Assembly (NCBI GenBank): GCA_947034895.1
Contig: OX344762.1
Span: forward strand, 34,204,760-34,268,759
From: Rhytidiadelphus loreus
Lineage: Eukaryota > Streptophyta > Bryopsida > Hypnales > Hylocomiaceae
Reading direction: 5' to 3'
Length of the DNA: 64,000 nucleotides
How positions within the stretch are numbered: the stretch's first letter is position 1; every line of letters starts with the position of its first letter. The position numbers and the translations under genes were made by a program. The notes below the pieces were generated by a model. That model saw only the letters and a program-made list of their open reading frames with translations, did no database searches and was not told the origin of the DNA. Shown piece by piece: positions 1 to 10,651 of this stretch.

Positions 1-696
1 TACGCTACTCAGATCCATTGTCGACAATTCGTTTCAAGAATGATGCATAGTGGCAAGTCTCTTTAGACACTCTATTATGCTTTCTTTCGCTACTACATCT
101 TGTCGTGGTAGAGATAGTGACTTTGAGGAATTAGAGAGATTTCTAGATAGGCCCCTACAAGATAGTGATTTGACAATATCTGTCTCGCCAGATGCAATCC
201 GGGCAGAATAACTTTGCTTTTCAGCATTGACATTGGGAGACTCTCCTTCTGACTCCGTAGACAATTCTACAATTGGATCTAATCTCTCCTCTTTCACAAT
301 AGGAAGTATTGTAGGCATGTGTAGGACCAGCAGAGCAACTCTAGGTGTACTGGGTGACACGGCATTAGGACTACACGGCATATCAACTGTAGAACCATCA
401 AATTGGCGACTCTGGATTTCTGTACATGCACCTAGCATAGAGAGTGGAAGTCCATATGCTCTATAGTTCCCAGGACCAAGGTACCAGCAATGAATGCCAT
501 CCTCCACTGACCTCGGAACTGGGACAGATTGTAGCCCTTCCCTTGATTCCGACCTTTTCTCTTCCTCGACATAGATGGAGGTTTCTACAAATCTATAACG
601 AACGTGCAGAAGGTGACAAGGAACTCTAGCACGTCCACCGTCTACTACCGGGAACACAAGAGGAATGTCATGACCATCAACTCTAAGCCAAGCCAT
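1..696 (-). pseudogene. MULE-2 transposase, N-terminal part (window edge)
   Basis: The reading frame opens at ATG 696 and matches the first 220 codons of the MULE-1 transposase (25788 onward) at about 90% by eye. In MULE-1 the frame continues with a CGA arginine where this copy has TGA (34-36), so this copy is truncated after 220 residues. The change is what deamination of a methylated CpG would give. The N-terminal region itself has no domain I recognise; it is Ser/Pro rich after residue 90. The catalytic part lies outside the window. Confidence 0.8.
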
Positions 697-1783
697 CGCT
701 GAACCCTACGAAGACACTTCAAGAACATTCAAAATTGAATCCAACACAAGAAACAAGGTAAAGAATCAAACTTTGGGTCTTGTAAGATTGGGGTTCCTCT
801 TGGCCTTATATTTGGCCAGTCCTAGGTATTCTTGGTTCATCAAATATTCCAATACAAAGCGCCAAATTCTTGGTGTTAAGATCATTATTGCAATGATACT
901 GCAATTGCTATGAAAACAATAATATCATTTTGGAAACTGAATTGAATTCATTATATGACAATAGAAGATAATTAGCCTTGCCTCGCTATTAGTGATTCAG
1001 AGAATAATTCTATATAGAAAATTAATGCTGATAGCGGACTAGGGATTTCTATCTACAATATTCTCAATTAATGTGAATGCTTGTTAGACGAGGAAATGAA
1101 AATTCTGTATGATTTAAGTAGTTAAAAACACCCACATAAAATTCCATTTCATATTTTAGGACATGACCTCTACGATTTTCTGATATCATTTCGTAGAATT
1201 CCTTTATGGTATATCAAATTAAATTAGTCGCAGCATTCATAAATTTGCAATTACTATTATTGTATTTGATAGATCAAGAAAGTATCATTACTGTAAGTCC
1301 ATTTTTGAATTGTATGACCCTTTTTTCTCAAAATCATAGTGAGTTAAACAAACCTCCAGTTAGTGCAGGGCTGCGACATTCAATTTTGGTACATCATTTA
1401 CGACATATCAACACACGGCACTTTGAATGAGCATTGGTAACTGGGAATCTTGGTACTTGTAAATATAGGACACGAGGTATCCTTAATTTCTTTCACTTCG
1501 TATCGAGGGTACATTTCAAAAACCCGTCATAGCCGCCAATGTCAGAGCCTCCACGGGGATATTATTTTGATGGCACACCTATAAATCTGACAGAAGTAGG
1601 CACTATTCAAAACCGCGAGGTGCATCTCATCAATGGTGGATTAAATAAGACGGCTCTTCCTTGACCTACTGCGCCTAATATAGAAAGGCCCACTTGTGTC
1701 CATCATCCTCATTCTCATAGTTTCACTTCCATTTTCATGCCGTAGTTGAGAGCATTGAGTCTTGTTCTTTTTCTTCTCCCTCC
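697..1783. promoter_or_regulatory. Divergent intergenic region between MULE-2 transposase and gene Y
   Basis: About 1.1 kb separates the transposase start (696, minus) from the start of gene Y (1784, plus). The same arrangement and spacing recur in MULE-1 (24695-25787), so it probably holds a bidirectional promoter. It is AT-rich; short open frames here are not conserved in the other copy. I see no clear TATA box that I would assign to either gene. Confidence 0.5.
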
Positions 1784-2089
1784 ATGCTTGTAGACAACCT
1801 AGATGTTGATTTGATTAGTTTGAAGCCAAGTCGGAGAGGAAGAAGGTGTGGGTCGTTGTACTTCTCATCTGCCAAAGCATTGAGACGGTCTAGGATGACA
1901 AGAGGAGGGAGAGTGCCGCCAAAGACTGCCGAGCCAATACCTGCAGATCTCTGGCGAGTTCTCTGCTATGAACCAGGGAGCACTGTCGGAGAGGAGGATG
2001 TCCCTGCCGAAGGTGTCAACGATACTCAAGAGGTGGCAACGAAAAACAGAAGTTCAAAGCGTGGCAAAAGGGCAGCGGACGTTTCAATT
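1784..2089 (+). CDS. Gene Y, exon 1 (MULE-2 copy)
   Basis: The frame ATG 1784 to 2089 encodes 102 residues, Arg/Lys rich with an SRMTRGGRVPPKT core. The MULE-1 copy (24392-24694) encodes the same sequence with scattered replacements and one two-residue difference, so the frame is under constraint. It ends at a good donor, GTAAGA (2090). Splicing in phase to 7090-7179 and then to 46292 gives one 309-residue protein. No known domain. The intron that follows now contains the 3.5 kb element at 2421-5946. Confidence 0.6.
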
Positions 2090-2489
2090 GTAAGAAAATT
2101 TGAGATTGGTCTTCAAAGATTGTGTAGTCTTATCTTGTAATCATCTAGAATGAATATCTTTTGATGTTGAGCATCAATCATAGAGAGGTCCATAGAGCAT
2201 TGAGCGGTGCGCAATATCAGTTTAGATTTAGAGTGCCGCATTGAGTTGGAAGAATAAAACCAGTCATTCTGTGCTTAAGAACAGTGCATATTATGCCAGT
2301 TAGGTCCTTCAAGGCACATAAGCTTCTTTCCTTGTCAATTGGAACTTCCAATAAAACTTTGTTTGGATTCCAAAAGAACAGAAAGTGGAAACCATGTAAA
2401 TTACGGAATAGGTAGAGCTCTGTCGCAGCGTGAATTTTTGGTTTTGTTAAGTTATCTTAAAATTTGGAACGGAAGTTCTCTGTAGGAAC

Positions 2490-2700
2490 ACCAATCCGGT
2501 TTAGGGATAAGATAGAACCGGAAATTAGTGAGGAACGCAGTTAGGGAACTAACCGGATTCTAGTCTATTACGGAATCTGTTTGGACCGGATTGGGCAATC
2601 TGAACCGGATTGGTTCTGTCCGGATCAGATCTGGAGGACCGGATTAGGTCAGGAGCGGATTAGGGTTAACCGGATTAGGTCATTTGACCTAATTTCTGGC
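2490..2700. repeat. Interspersed ACCGGATT / CCGGATTAGG repeats
   Basis: Short words built on CCGGA recur every 10-30 bases here and again at 4680-4810 and 5440-5800, that is, on both sides of the coding region of the 3.5 kb element. They are absent from the surrounding MULE DNA. They could be protein-binding sites or mark LTR-like flanks. Confidence 0.55.
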
Positions 2701-2719
2701 GGCGCTGAGAGCCTGGGAC

Positions 2720-2727
2720 TATATAAG
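2720..2727 (+). promoter_or_regulatory. TATA box-like TATATAAG upstream of the element ORF
   Basis: TATATAAG lies about 300 bases upstream of the open frame, after the CCGGATTAGG repeats and a GGCGCTGAG stretch. A second one, TATATAAA at 4893-4900, lies downstream of the coding region in a similar GGCGCT-rich context, followed by a similar T/G-rich leader. Confidence 0.4.
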
Positions 2728-3034
2728 GAGAGGCCTTGCCAGTTAGTATCCCTTTTCTACCTTGAGCGCTGAGGCTTGTTTTCATGCTTGAGGCTGTTTT
2801 GTGTTTCCTCTTTGTGATTTCTCTTCAGATTTGTGAGGTAGGACGTCATTAGTGAGTAGTTCATTTGGGCGCTGTGGGGTTGGACATCCACAGTTGCAAT
2901 TTGTTGCTTTCCGGTCAGGACCAGGAGGGAAAGTAAGGAACGGGACGTGCGGCTAGGAGCGGAAGTAAGGTAGTCTCTAGGAGGTGCTTGAGCGCCTCAG
3001 GAACGCGTCCATGCCGTAGCTATGCAGGTCAAGA

Positions 3035-3946
3035 TTGAGCCTGGTCTTGACAAAAGTAAAACTCCAGAAGGTGGTTCCGGTTATTCCTTCGACAGAACCG
3101 GAAAAGATCGCGCTGATGGAGGATCTCGCGAAGATGGGGTGCGCTGGTTTGGCTGAGAAGCCTTGGGGTTTCAAGGAAGAGCGGGTTGTCCGCGAGCTGT
3201 TGGGGAAGCTATCGAACCAGTTCGATAATACGGTTAGAGGAAGTCCGGGTCGCTGGACAGAAGAGAAGTGGAAGGAAGTTTACAAGTTCCGGTCGGGAGG
3301 CTCAGGAATGGCCAGCCGGAAGGAGGAGTACATCAAGGAGAAGTTCTCGGGACCAGCGAACCCGAAGGACGGATACGCGGTGGACGATTGTGAGGATGAT
3401 CGGAACTGGAACCTACTCAAGTTCCTGATTCCGATCTTCCATCCGGAGAAGCCGACAAGAGTGACGGTGACTCTCGGCAACACAATCTTTGGTGCGCTAA
3501 CCGGAGAGCAGAAAGCGGATTGGGCGCGGCTCATCAGTGACTTGGTTTCCAATTTGGTGCCTCGAGTAGGGAAGAGTAGGCCCACGCCTCTGTCCCCCTA
3601 CCTGTTTCACATGTATCATCACGATCAAGTTCTGACTGACACGGAGGAGAAGACCTGGCGATCTCAGGAGTCGATTTTGAAGTATGGAGAATCGGAGACG
3701 GATGATGAACCGGAAGAAGAAGGTTCCGGAACGGAACTGGAAGATGACGAGACAGATGATGAGGAGGAGTCGTTGAAGAGGACGAAACAACAGAAGACGA
3801 CGCCTCCGCACGGAAGAGGAACGCCGTTTGGCGAGACTTCAGAACCAGAACGCCGACCGGATAAGAAGCCGGTCTCAGAAGGAAGTGATTCGGTTGACCC
3901 TTTCGGTGAACTGGTGGAGAACCTCTCCATGATCCGGGGAGACTAG
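3035..3946 (+). CDS. Gag-like or unknown ORF1 of the 3.5 kb element
   Basis: An open frame of 303 codons. The first in-frame ATG is 3116, so the true start is either there, at a non-ATG codon, or upstream through a frameshift: an ATG at 3022 opens another frame. The protein begins with a folded-looking region containing KPWGFKEERVV, W-E-E-K-W and a hydrophobic TLGNTIFGALTGEQKADW segment. It ends in a highly acidic tail (EPEEEG, ELEDDETDDEEE) and a charged, Pro-rich region. No zinc knuckle, protease or polymerase motif is visible. The stop is a single TAG (3944-3946), and the same frame continues into ORF2. Codon use is more GC-rich than its neighbours. Confidence 0.6.
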   Translation: MSLVLTKVKLQKVVPVIPSTEPEKIALMEDLAKMGCAGLAEKPWGFKEERVVRELLGKLSNQFDNTVRGSPGRWTEEKWKEVYKFRSGGSGMASRKEEYIKEKFSGPANPKDGYAVDDCEDDRNWNLLKFLIPIFHPEKPTRVTVTLGNTIFGALTGEQKADWARLISDLVSNLVPRVGKSRPTPLSPYLFHMYHHDQVLTDTEEKTWRSQESILKYGESETDDEPEEEGSGTELEDDETDDEEESLKRTKQQKTTPPHGRGTPFGETSEPERRPDKKPVSEGSDSVDPFGELVENLSMIRGD

Positions 3947-3964
3947 GAGTGTAAGAGGATCAAG

Positions 3965-4663
3965 TTGGAGAAGATTGGGAAACTGATTGGAGCCCAATTG
4001 GATAGTCTGTTACCCGGAAAGGTAGCAAACTACATCAGTAATCCGGAGGAGAATCGGAAACTGAGGGAAGAGAATCGTCGGCTGCAGGATGAAGTCGACT
4101 TGTTGAAGGGGGAGATCGTCACCTTCAAAGAAGATATGGCCGCCACTAGGGAGATGGCGGATGCGACCCAGAAGACAGCGAAGATGATGAAGGAGACGTT
4201 CGGAGAATCTGGAACGTTGGTCGCCAAAGCAAAGCTGTTTGATGAAGGTTTTCTGGTGGACAAGAAGCTATCCGGTTCCCGGATGGTCCGGATCCTGACA
4301 GACTTCGCCGAGAAGGTTGAGGCAGTTATGAGGGAAGCTCGGGAAGCTGCGGACCGAATGGAGATGAGTAGCGTGAAGCTGACCGGAACTGTACTCTCAA
4401 GGAGTATCCGGCTTTCGGATATTTCCTTTCTTGAGTCGTTTCCGGGAGGAACAGAGTTAAACCGGGGGAAGGATGCTACTCCCCAGTCGAAGAAGGAACG
4501 GAAACCAAGAGGGACTGGATCTGCTGAATACATCAAGTTGAATTCATCGCCAGAGCGACCGGATCCTCCTACTGGTGAGAGGGCCAGGAACTTACAGGAG
4601 GTCTTCGACGAGCTTCCGCTTGAGACCGTTAGCGTCACATTGGAGATGGGCATGGGGTCTTAG
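3965..4663 (+). CDS. ORF2: coiled-coil continuation of ORF1 after an in-frame TAG
   Basis: This frame is identical to that of ORF1: after the TAG come six sense codons, then a protein beginning near LEKIGKLIGAQL. The first ATG is codon 58, so independent initiation would lose the coiled coil. Residues 25-100 have a heptad-like charged helix (NRKLREENRRLQDEVDLLKG). The C-terminal half is basic, then Pro-rich. Either UAG readthrough makes a protein of about 540 residues, or TAG is a recent nonsense mutation. Function not recognised; it resembles a structural (Gag-like) polyprotein more than an enzyme. Confidence 0.55.
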   Translation: MEKIGKLIGAQLDSLLPGKVANYISNPEENRKLREENRRLQDEVDLLKGEIVTFKEDMAATREMADATQKTAKMMKETFGESGTLVAKAKLFDEGFLVDKKLSGSRMVRILTDFAEKVEAVMREAREAADRMEMSSVKLTGTVLSRSIRLSDISFLESFPGGTELNRGKDATPQSKKERKPRGTGSAEYIKLNSSPERPDPPTGERARNLQEVFDELPLETVSVTLEMGMGS

Positions 4664-7089
4664 TGTAAAGTAGTTTTGTAAATACCGGGTGTTATGACCG
4701 GATTGTAGTTAGGAACCGGACCGGATTGGATCCCGGTCTGTTAGGAAGGAACCGGATTAGTATTCCGGTCTGCTAGGGTTCTGAACCGGGTTAGCATTCC
4801 GGTTTTGCCAGCGAGGCTTATCCCGGAAATCCAGCGTGGGTTGCCTGCGAGGATTTTCTGGGGCGCTTTTTGCTTTTTAGCGCTTTATAGTGTATATAAA
4901 TTCATTCTCTGCGGAGGAGAATGAGAGTCTTCTTTTGTTCAAACTTCTTTTGTATTCTATTTGCTCCTTGTTTGTGTATTCTCCCGCGGTTGGCAGGGCA
5001 GATTGGTGAGGAGTTAGGAGCGCATTTAGAGTTTGGATTGGGATTTCTCCCCTTTGTGTTCTTGTTTTGGTTTTGAGTACATGAAGGCAGGTAGTAAGAG
5101 TTGGGAGTGCTTTCTAGTGCCTCAGCACTGCTAGGATTCAGTATTCCGGTTGAGGAAGCCATTGCTAGGCTAGGCGTATAGGGAAAGAGTCCTTAGGCGC
5201 GCTAGAACTCGTGGATAGGAAATCCGGTCGAGTGTCCGAACTGTTGTGAGGCCTCATTGCTGTAGTGGCGAACGGAAGAGTCTTAGTTGATGTTGGTATG
5301 GGCGGTTGTACTTGCAGACACCTACCTTAGTACGGCCGGAACTTGGCATCAAGGTCATTGTAGTATGTGTGGATCGTACGGGGGGTCTTTGTGTGACCTG
5401 TGATCTGGATTGTTTTCTGGATTACTGTGAAAGATCAAACCGGATCCGGATTAGTGTAGGAGATTGGGAGATTGAGAAGTGGATCTTCAGCCACTATAAG
5501 TCACGGAAGGAGCGGTGGGCCTGCCACTCTCAAATTCAAGCGGCGACCCCTCTGATGGTAAAACAGAGGCAAAATTAAACCGGAATGGTTACTGGAGCGA
5601 GTGGGAGTAGACCGGAATTGAGAGGTCTAAGAGTTGTAACCAGGACCGGAAGTGTAAAGGTCTTGGTTTTATTGCAGATTGACGGACCGGATTACTTCTT
5701 GGTCCGGATTAGGTCTGGAACCGGAAGATTGTAGGAAGTCTGGTAGTTATTTCTATGGGTTTTGTTGTTTCCGGTTGCAGTTGTAGGACCGGAAAGGTGT
5801 TGTTGGAGACTGACTTAGCTTAGAATCGTAAATAGGGTGAATACTTCACAGAATCTCGTGGGTTCGATCTTTAAAGTCACTTTTGTTATACTTTAAAGTG
5901 GTTTTTGGTAGTATAACATGGGAATTGCGTATCCTGTGCTGCGACAAGCTCATATTTTTATCTAGTATATTCCTTAATAATAAAGGAAATATGAAGCTTA
6001 TTTTGTAATCAAAAGAATTCAACCCGCTTAGAATTTCAAATCCTAAGATTTCAACCATATAAAATTTTAAATCTTGGAAGCGTAAATTTGCGGTTTCGGG
6101 GAATTACAGAGTCCATTTAAACTTCCAAAATTCATTTTTAATTTTAGAAAGCTTCAGAAAACATTAAACATCTAGGATTTGCTGCCAATTGCACTTGTCT
6201 TAGAAGAGAAATCAGTAAAAAATGGTTTACAAATTTTCATCTATCCATTAATGAGTTCTAGCTTTTAAATGGCCAATTTATGGTCTTGTCACCTTCCGCT
6301 GGACGAGAGATGTCTACAGCACCTACAAGAGGGTTTATAAAAACCAAAATCAGCCATGTGTGAGGAAAATGGAACGACCTCTCCGTTCACAAGTGGCTTA
6401 TCCGCATGAATTCACAACCATGTAGATCATACACCGTCAGATTTCATTTTAATATTTCAATAACCGGATGAAATCAGTCAATCACCAAGTTCTTGATTAG
6501 GTGGGGTACGCCGTCACGAACGTGAGCTTCAACGTGAGCAGCATGAATGTGCATAGCTGAACGTGAGCATTTACGTGAGTATGTAAGGAAGCAGATATCT
6601 TGAAACTGAATCTTTGTTGCTTGAACTCAATCCTTCAATCCAAATCAGAATGCTTCACTGCTAGTAAATTTAATGCCTTCACCCGCATGTTGCCAAAGGG
6701 ACATCGCAGAAGTTGCAATCTCAGTTGTCTAAGTTTCATCAGTGCTTGAAGTGCCATCTCTCAGTGTATGCCCAACGAGAATCTCTGAACAAGCAGACAT
6801 ACTCCAGTCTCACTCCTGTAGGTGGATTTCACCCGCGCGGCACATGTCAAAAAACAGAAAGGGGAATCATGGACTCCCGCCGAGCTCCAGAAAATAAGTA
6901 AAGAAACTACCCACGCAAAGTCCAGCGATCCGAAAATAGCCCACCGCGAAAATCGTGGAGCCTCTCAACTGCAATCCAGTCTCCTCTTCAACCCTCAACC
7001 CTAGCCGCAATCTCTCTCCTTCTAGTTTGCACACCGCGCGACTCACACACAGGTCCACTCACACACAAATACAATTTCCATCTTTGCAG

Positions 7090-7179
7090 GGTACGATGAC
7101 GAGGAGTACAAGAAGCCACGGCCGTGGAGGCACGCAAGACCCACCTCCTCTTCCAACACGCCCTCGTGCGCTCCCGCAG
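7090..7179 (+). CDS. Gene Y, exon 2 (MULE-2 copy)
   Basis: A short exon bounded by TTTGCAG (acceptor) and CAG/GTACTAG (donor), 90 bases in phase 0. It encodes GTMTRSTRSHGRGGTQDP and 12 more residues. The MULE-1 exon at 22827-22916 has the same length and phase, with synonymous and conservative differences. If exon 1 is not used, translation could start at the ATG at 7096. Confidence 0.6.
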
Positions 7180-7258
7180 GTACTAGCCACTCCGTAAACA
7201 ACCCTGTCATTTCAATTTTCAATTCAAATGAATTGGTCTTGGTCTCGCGAGCAATCCA

Positions 7259-7690
7259 GTGAAGGCTGCGTGACCTCACTCTGAGGCTGCCCAGTCACGC
7301 TGAGGTGAGGCCGAGACGCTGCCGCCAATGTGGCTGCGGGTGAGGCCCCAAGGGATCACACCCCTCACCGCGCACTTGGTTTCCATTTTTTTTTCAATTC
7401 TTGGGAGTCCTAGCTGGTTGTTTTAGTTGTGCCTTGGATCCGAGGGTGGACCGGGCTCCCGCTGGGGGACCTGCTCCATCTCAGTCAGACACGGACAGTT
7501 GGTTCTCCTAGCCAGGCCCGTCACAAAAAAAATTTCGAAACAAAAAAAAAAGGGTGGTGCGCTTGCGGTCTAGCCCGTGAAGGCTGCGTGACCTCACTGC
7601 GAGGCTGCCCAATCATGCTGAGGTGAGGCCGCGACGCTGCCGCCAATGTGGCTGCGGGTGAGGCCCCAAGGGGATCACACCCCTCACCGC
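7259..7690. repeat. GC-rich tandem repeats in gene Y intron 2
   Basis: Units start with GGCTGCGTGACCTCACT and contain CCGCCAATGTGGCTGCGGGTGAGG. They begin at about 7259 and 7569, and a third begins at about 45927, beyond the hAT insertion. Spacing is 310 and about 331 bases once the hAT is removed. A related pair lies in the same intron of MULE-1 (22255-22760). The hAT inserted in a CTCACCGC word of this array. Confidence 0.7.
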
Positions 7691-7849
7691 CAGGGTTGTT
7701 CGCTGCGACAGCGCGATAGACAGACGTCGCGCGACATCTAGTAGAGCCCGCGCGACATCACGAAAAGTCAAATTTACCTTTGACTTTACAGGAAATTACC
7801 CCCCTCCAGGTGGATGCCACATGGCATCCACTTGGCAAACTGGAGGGCG

Positions 7850-8175
7850 CGTACGGGTAGGAGAGTGCGGGTAGGGGCGACTGCGGGTGGGCGACTACGG
7901 GTGGACGAGGGCGACTGCGGGTGGACGAGGGCGATAGCGGATGGGCGATTGCGGTTTTCTGAGGGAGACCGCGGGTGGGCGACTGCGGGTTTGGGAGGGA
8001 GACCGCGGGTTCAGGAAGTGGTCTTGCGTGGGCGACTGCGGGTGCGCAAAAGGTACCTAGACCTAGTGGTGGACCTGAAGTCGCCCAATTTGGACCCGCG
8101 GTCGCCCTCTCGAGACCCGCTGTCGCCCACGTTGGACCCGCAGTCGTTGGATACGCAATTACCCTATCCGTACTC
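7850..8175. promoter_or_regulatory. CCCGC(A/G)GTCGCC motif cluster in front of X1 / left hAT end
   Basis: Many copies of GGCGACTGCGGGT and variants run head to tail to about 8050, then reverse-orientation copies such as GACCCGCGGTCGCCC follow to about 8150. The cluster lies within 150 bp of the hAT left end and just before X1, so it may serve as subterminal transposase sites, promoter elements, or both. Confidence 0.7.
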
Positions 8176-8185
8176 GCCCCCCTAG

Positions 8186-10651
8186 ACCACTGTACACACT
8201 CCTGGTGCAATTAGGAAGGCTGCCAAAGACAAGACTAGAAAAAGGAGGGGTAACATTCACAAGAAGCGATGGCATGTGTTGCACAATGATAACCATCTAG
8301 CTTTCAAAGGGTGGAACGAGGAGCCAGAGCCATGGAGTATGCAGGTGTGCGAAGACTACATTGAATGGTGTTACATCGGGAAGTTCTTTCGGGCATGGCG
8401 CCATCATCACAACCGACACAATAACAAGGCAAATTTGAAGTATTGTGAAAATCCAGCTTTCATACGAAGGTGTTTAGAATTGTGGCAGGTCCTCTACAAA
8501 ACCCCTTTTGTAGATAGGAATGAGGCCCCTTTGTTCATTGCTAGAGGTGCCTATGCTGAGGTCGCCTTGAACAAACAAGTTGACTGGACCACGATCAAAG
8601 AAAGTACCTACGTGGAGCGTCCAGAAGTTGGAATAATTCCAAGAGGGGTTCTGAAATTTCCAGAGGGTGGACTTGGGCCTTTTCGAAGTGATCCACAAAA
8701 CAAAGAAACTCAAGAGGTGGACACGGAAGAATCAGAAGACGATAATGATTCAGATGGCACACGGATTCCTAAGCTTGTACGAGTGAAGGAGCAGATTATC
8801 ACCCCCGTTCCAGTTCCAATTCCAGTTCCAGTTCCAGATCCAAATGTTCAAGCCGCTTCATCATCACGGGGAAAGAAGATGAAACATCCTGCCAAGGTGC
8901 GACGGTCCACCACGAAAATCAGATTGGCATCAGCCTCAACCACAATTGCGACTCCAATCTTGCCACCACAAGACGCCAGCAACGTCTTCGACTTTGCTTT
9001 AAGTGACGACTCACCCGTATGTGCCACAAGTCACATTCCCATTCCACAATCTAAATCTGATGTTGTTCACAATGCGATGACATTGGCGAAGGCTCTCGAC
9101 CTCTTGAAGACCAAGGATGCACAAATTGCAACCTTAGAAGGTGATGTGAAGAAATGGCGGTCTACATGTGAACAAAAAAATGCTCTCATTTCTCAACAAT
9201 CGAAAGAATTACAAGGCCTTCAAGAAAAAGAGCGTCAGACTTTCACATTGTCGGACATGGACGACACCTTTGTTGAGCAGAATCCACATCACTTGGACAA
9301 GCTTGTTGGGGACCTCACCAGCGATGTCATTCACCTTTCTCCTCCTGCCAAGCGTACAAAGCGTTCTTCAATTCTTCCAATGGCACCGCTTCCGTTCGTC
9401 TCAAGAGATACTAGTAATCCGCACGTTGATGGTTTGCAAAGGACTCAGGATTCACTTTCGTTTCCTGCCATTCCACATCTACAATCATCAAAGGAACTTG
9501 ATTTGGCTGAGGAAAATAGAATACTTTGAGAGAAGTTGGCAGTGTTGGCAGCGACATACTATCATTGGAAGGTCGTGTGTATTCTCTCCGTGGATCGATC
9601 TCAACAAGTTGCGAAAGAGCTAGACAAAGTTTCGAAGAATTTTGTAGCAAATGCCCCTAAACGAGAGAATGGATTGACATCATGGGCATTGATGGAGGAC
9701 ATGTTTTCGGATAACATGTCCATGCTTGACGTGGCGGAAAAAAATGTCATAGATTGGGCACAAAATGGTTGGGACCATGGAAATCAGATGTCTAGTCACT
9801 TCAACGAAAAAGACCAAAGTCTATTGTGGCCAAAGCCAGCTCATTTCGTCTTGGATCATACCAAATGCCCCATATGTCTAGAACAATTTGGGCCAGAAGG
9901 AGGATGGGCACTTGGATCATGTACACATGTGTACCATCCTCAGTGTCTCATCACCCAATGTCTGATTAGACGACGATGTGTGATTTGTGCAGCACCATTC
10001 CATGATCGCTTGTATACCATGTTCAACTTGATGACTTACATGCCACCTTCTTGGGAACACAATAGAGACACGACGACAGAGACCCAATTTTGGGGACGAG
10101 ACTTGCTTTGGAGTTGGCGAGAAGGCCTACATGATCAAGAAATGGGAGTTGCTGCCTCACAATTGAATTGGGAAACGGACCCGCGTGAAATTCTAAGAGT
10201 GGCATTCAACCTTATGGGAAAAAGAGCTCACAATGCAGGGAAGAGGGCGGGTTTTTTTCAATGCCTTGGTGGATATTTTGATAAGACATCCCAAACCTTC
10301 AAGTGGAGTGCTCATCCGGAAGGACACCGTTGGAATTTTGAAGGTGAACAAGGGGCTAATTGTGATGAAAATGCCACTCTAGAAGACTTGAATAGTATGG
10401 CTTACCTCGACTCAACATACGGGCCTTTTTACCAAAGCCAAGCACTCGATTATCTATTGGAGTTACACTCTCCGCAAACTAAAAGGACACTTGAAGCTCT
10501 CAAGAACTCCAATGTCTTGGAATCTATTTTACAAGCAGATGGACCTGCTTCAAGGACTCGTGCTAAGAAGAAACTCGTTGTTGGAGAGTCCAATGATTAC
10601 GAACAAGGTGCAACGAGTGGTTCTCAGAACAATCCAATGGACTTGAACTAA
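8186..10651 (+). pseudogene. X1: novel N-terminal domain + coiled coil + RING-H2 protein, one in-frame stop
   Basis: The frame is open from 8186 to 10651 except for one TGA at 9527-9529; about 820 residues in all. It starts with a basic tail (KAAKDKTRKRRG). Next is the shared X domain: EPEPW, EWCYIGKFF, RHHHNRHNNKANL, RRCLELWQ and VDWTTIKE, at codons 40-160. A (CCAGTT)-coded Pro-Val repeat, a coiled coil around EGDVKKWRSTCEQK and then the RING follow. The RING is C-x2-C, C-x-H-x2-H-x2-C, C-x2-C at 9866-9988, a classic RING-H2 suggesting an E3 ubiquitin ligase. No in-frame ATG precedes the X domain, so a 5' exon or alternative start is likely. The TGA fits a CGA codon after deamination. Confidence 0.75.

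Larger units (their letters stand above)
2421..5946 (+). mobile_element. 3.5 kb element with TG...CA ends and 5-bp target duplication
   Basis: The ends are TGTCGCAGCG and TGCTGCGACA, an imperfect 10-bp inverted repeat, flanked by AGCTC at 2416-2420 and 5947-5951. MULE-1 supplies the empty site: its reverse strand near 24000-24090 runs straight through this point. TG...CA ends with a 5-bp duplication resemble LTR retroelements, but I find no pair of long direct repeats, integrase or reverse transcriptase. It may be a large retrotransposon derivative with eroded LTRs or an unusual inverted-repeat element. It carries a two-part open frame (3035-4663) and is unusually dense in CCGGA and ACCGGATT words. 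Confidence 0.75.

Noticed and set aside
5840..5900. tRNA or SINE suggested by GGTTCGATC near the 3.5 kb element end
   Set aside because: Only a B-box-like word is present; no A box or cloverleaf could be found.
2421..5946. Ordinary LTR retrotransposon
   Set aside because: TG...CA ends and the 5-bp duplication fit, but I could not find paired LTRs, a primer-binding site or pol domains.
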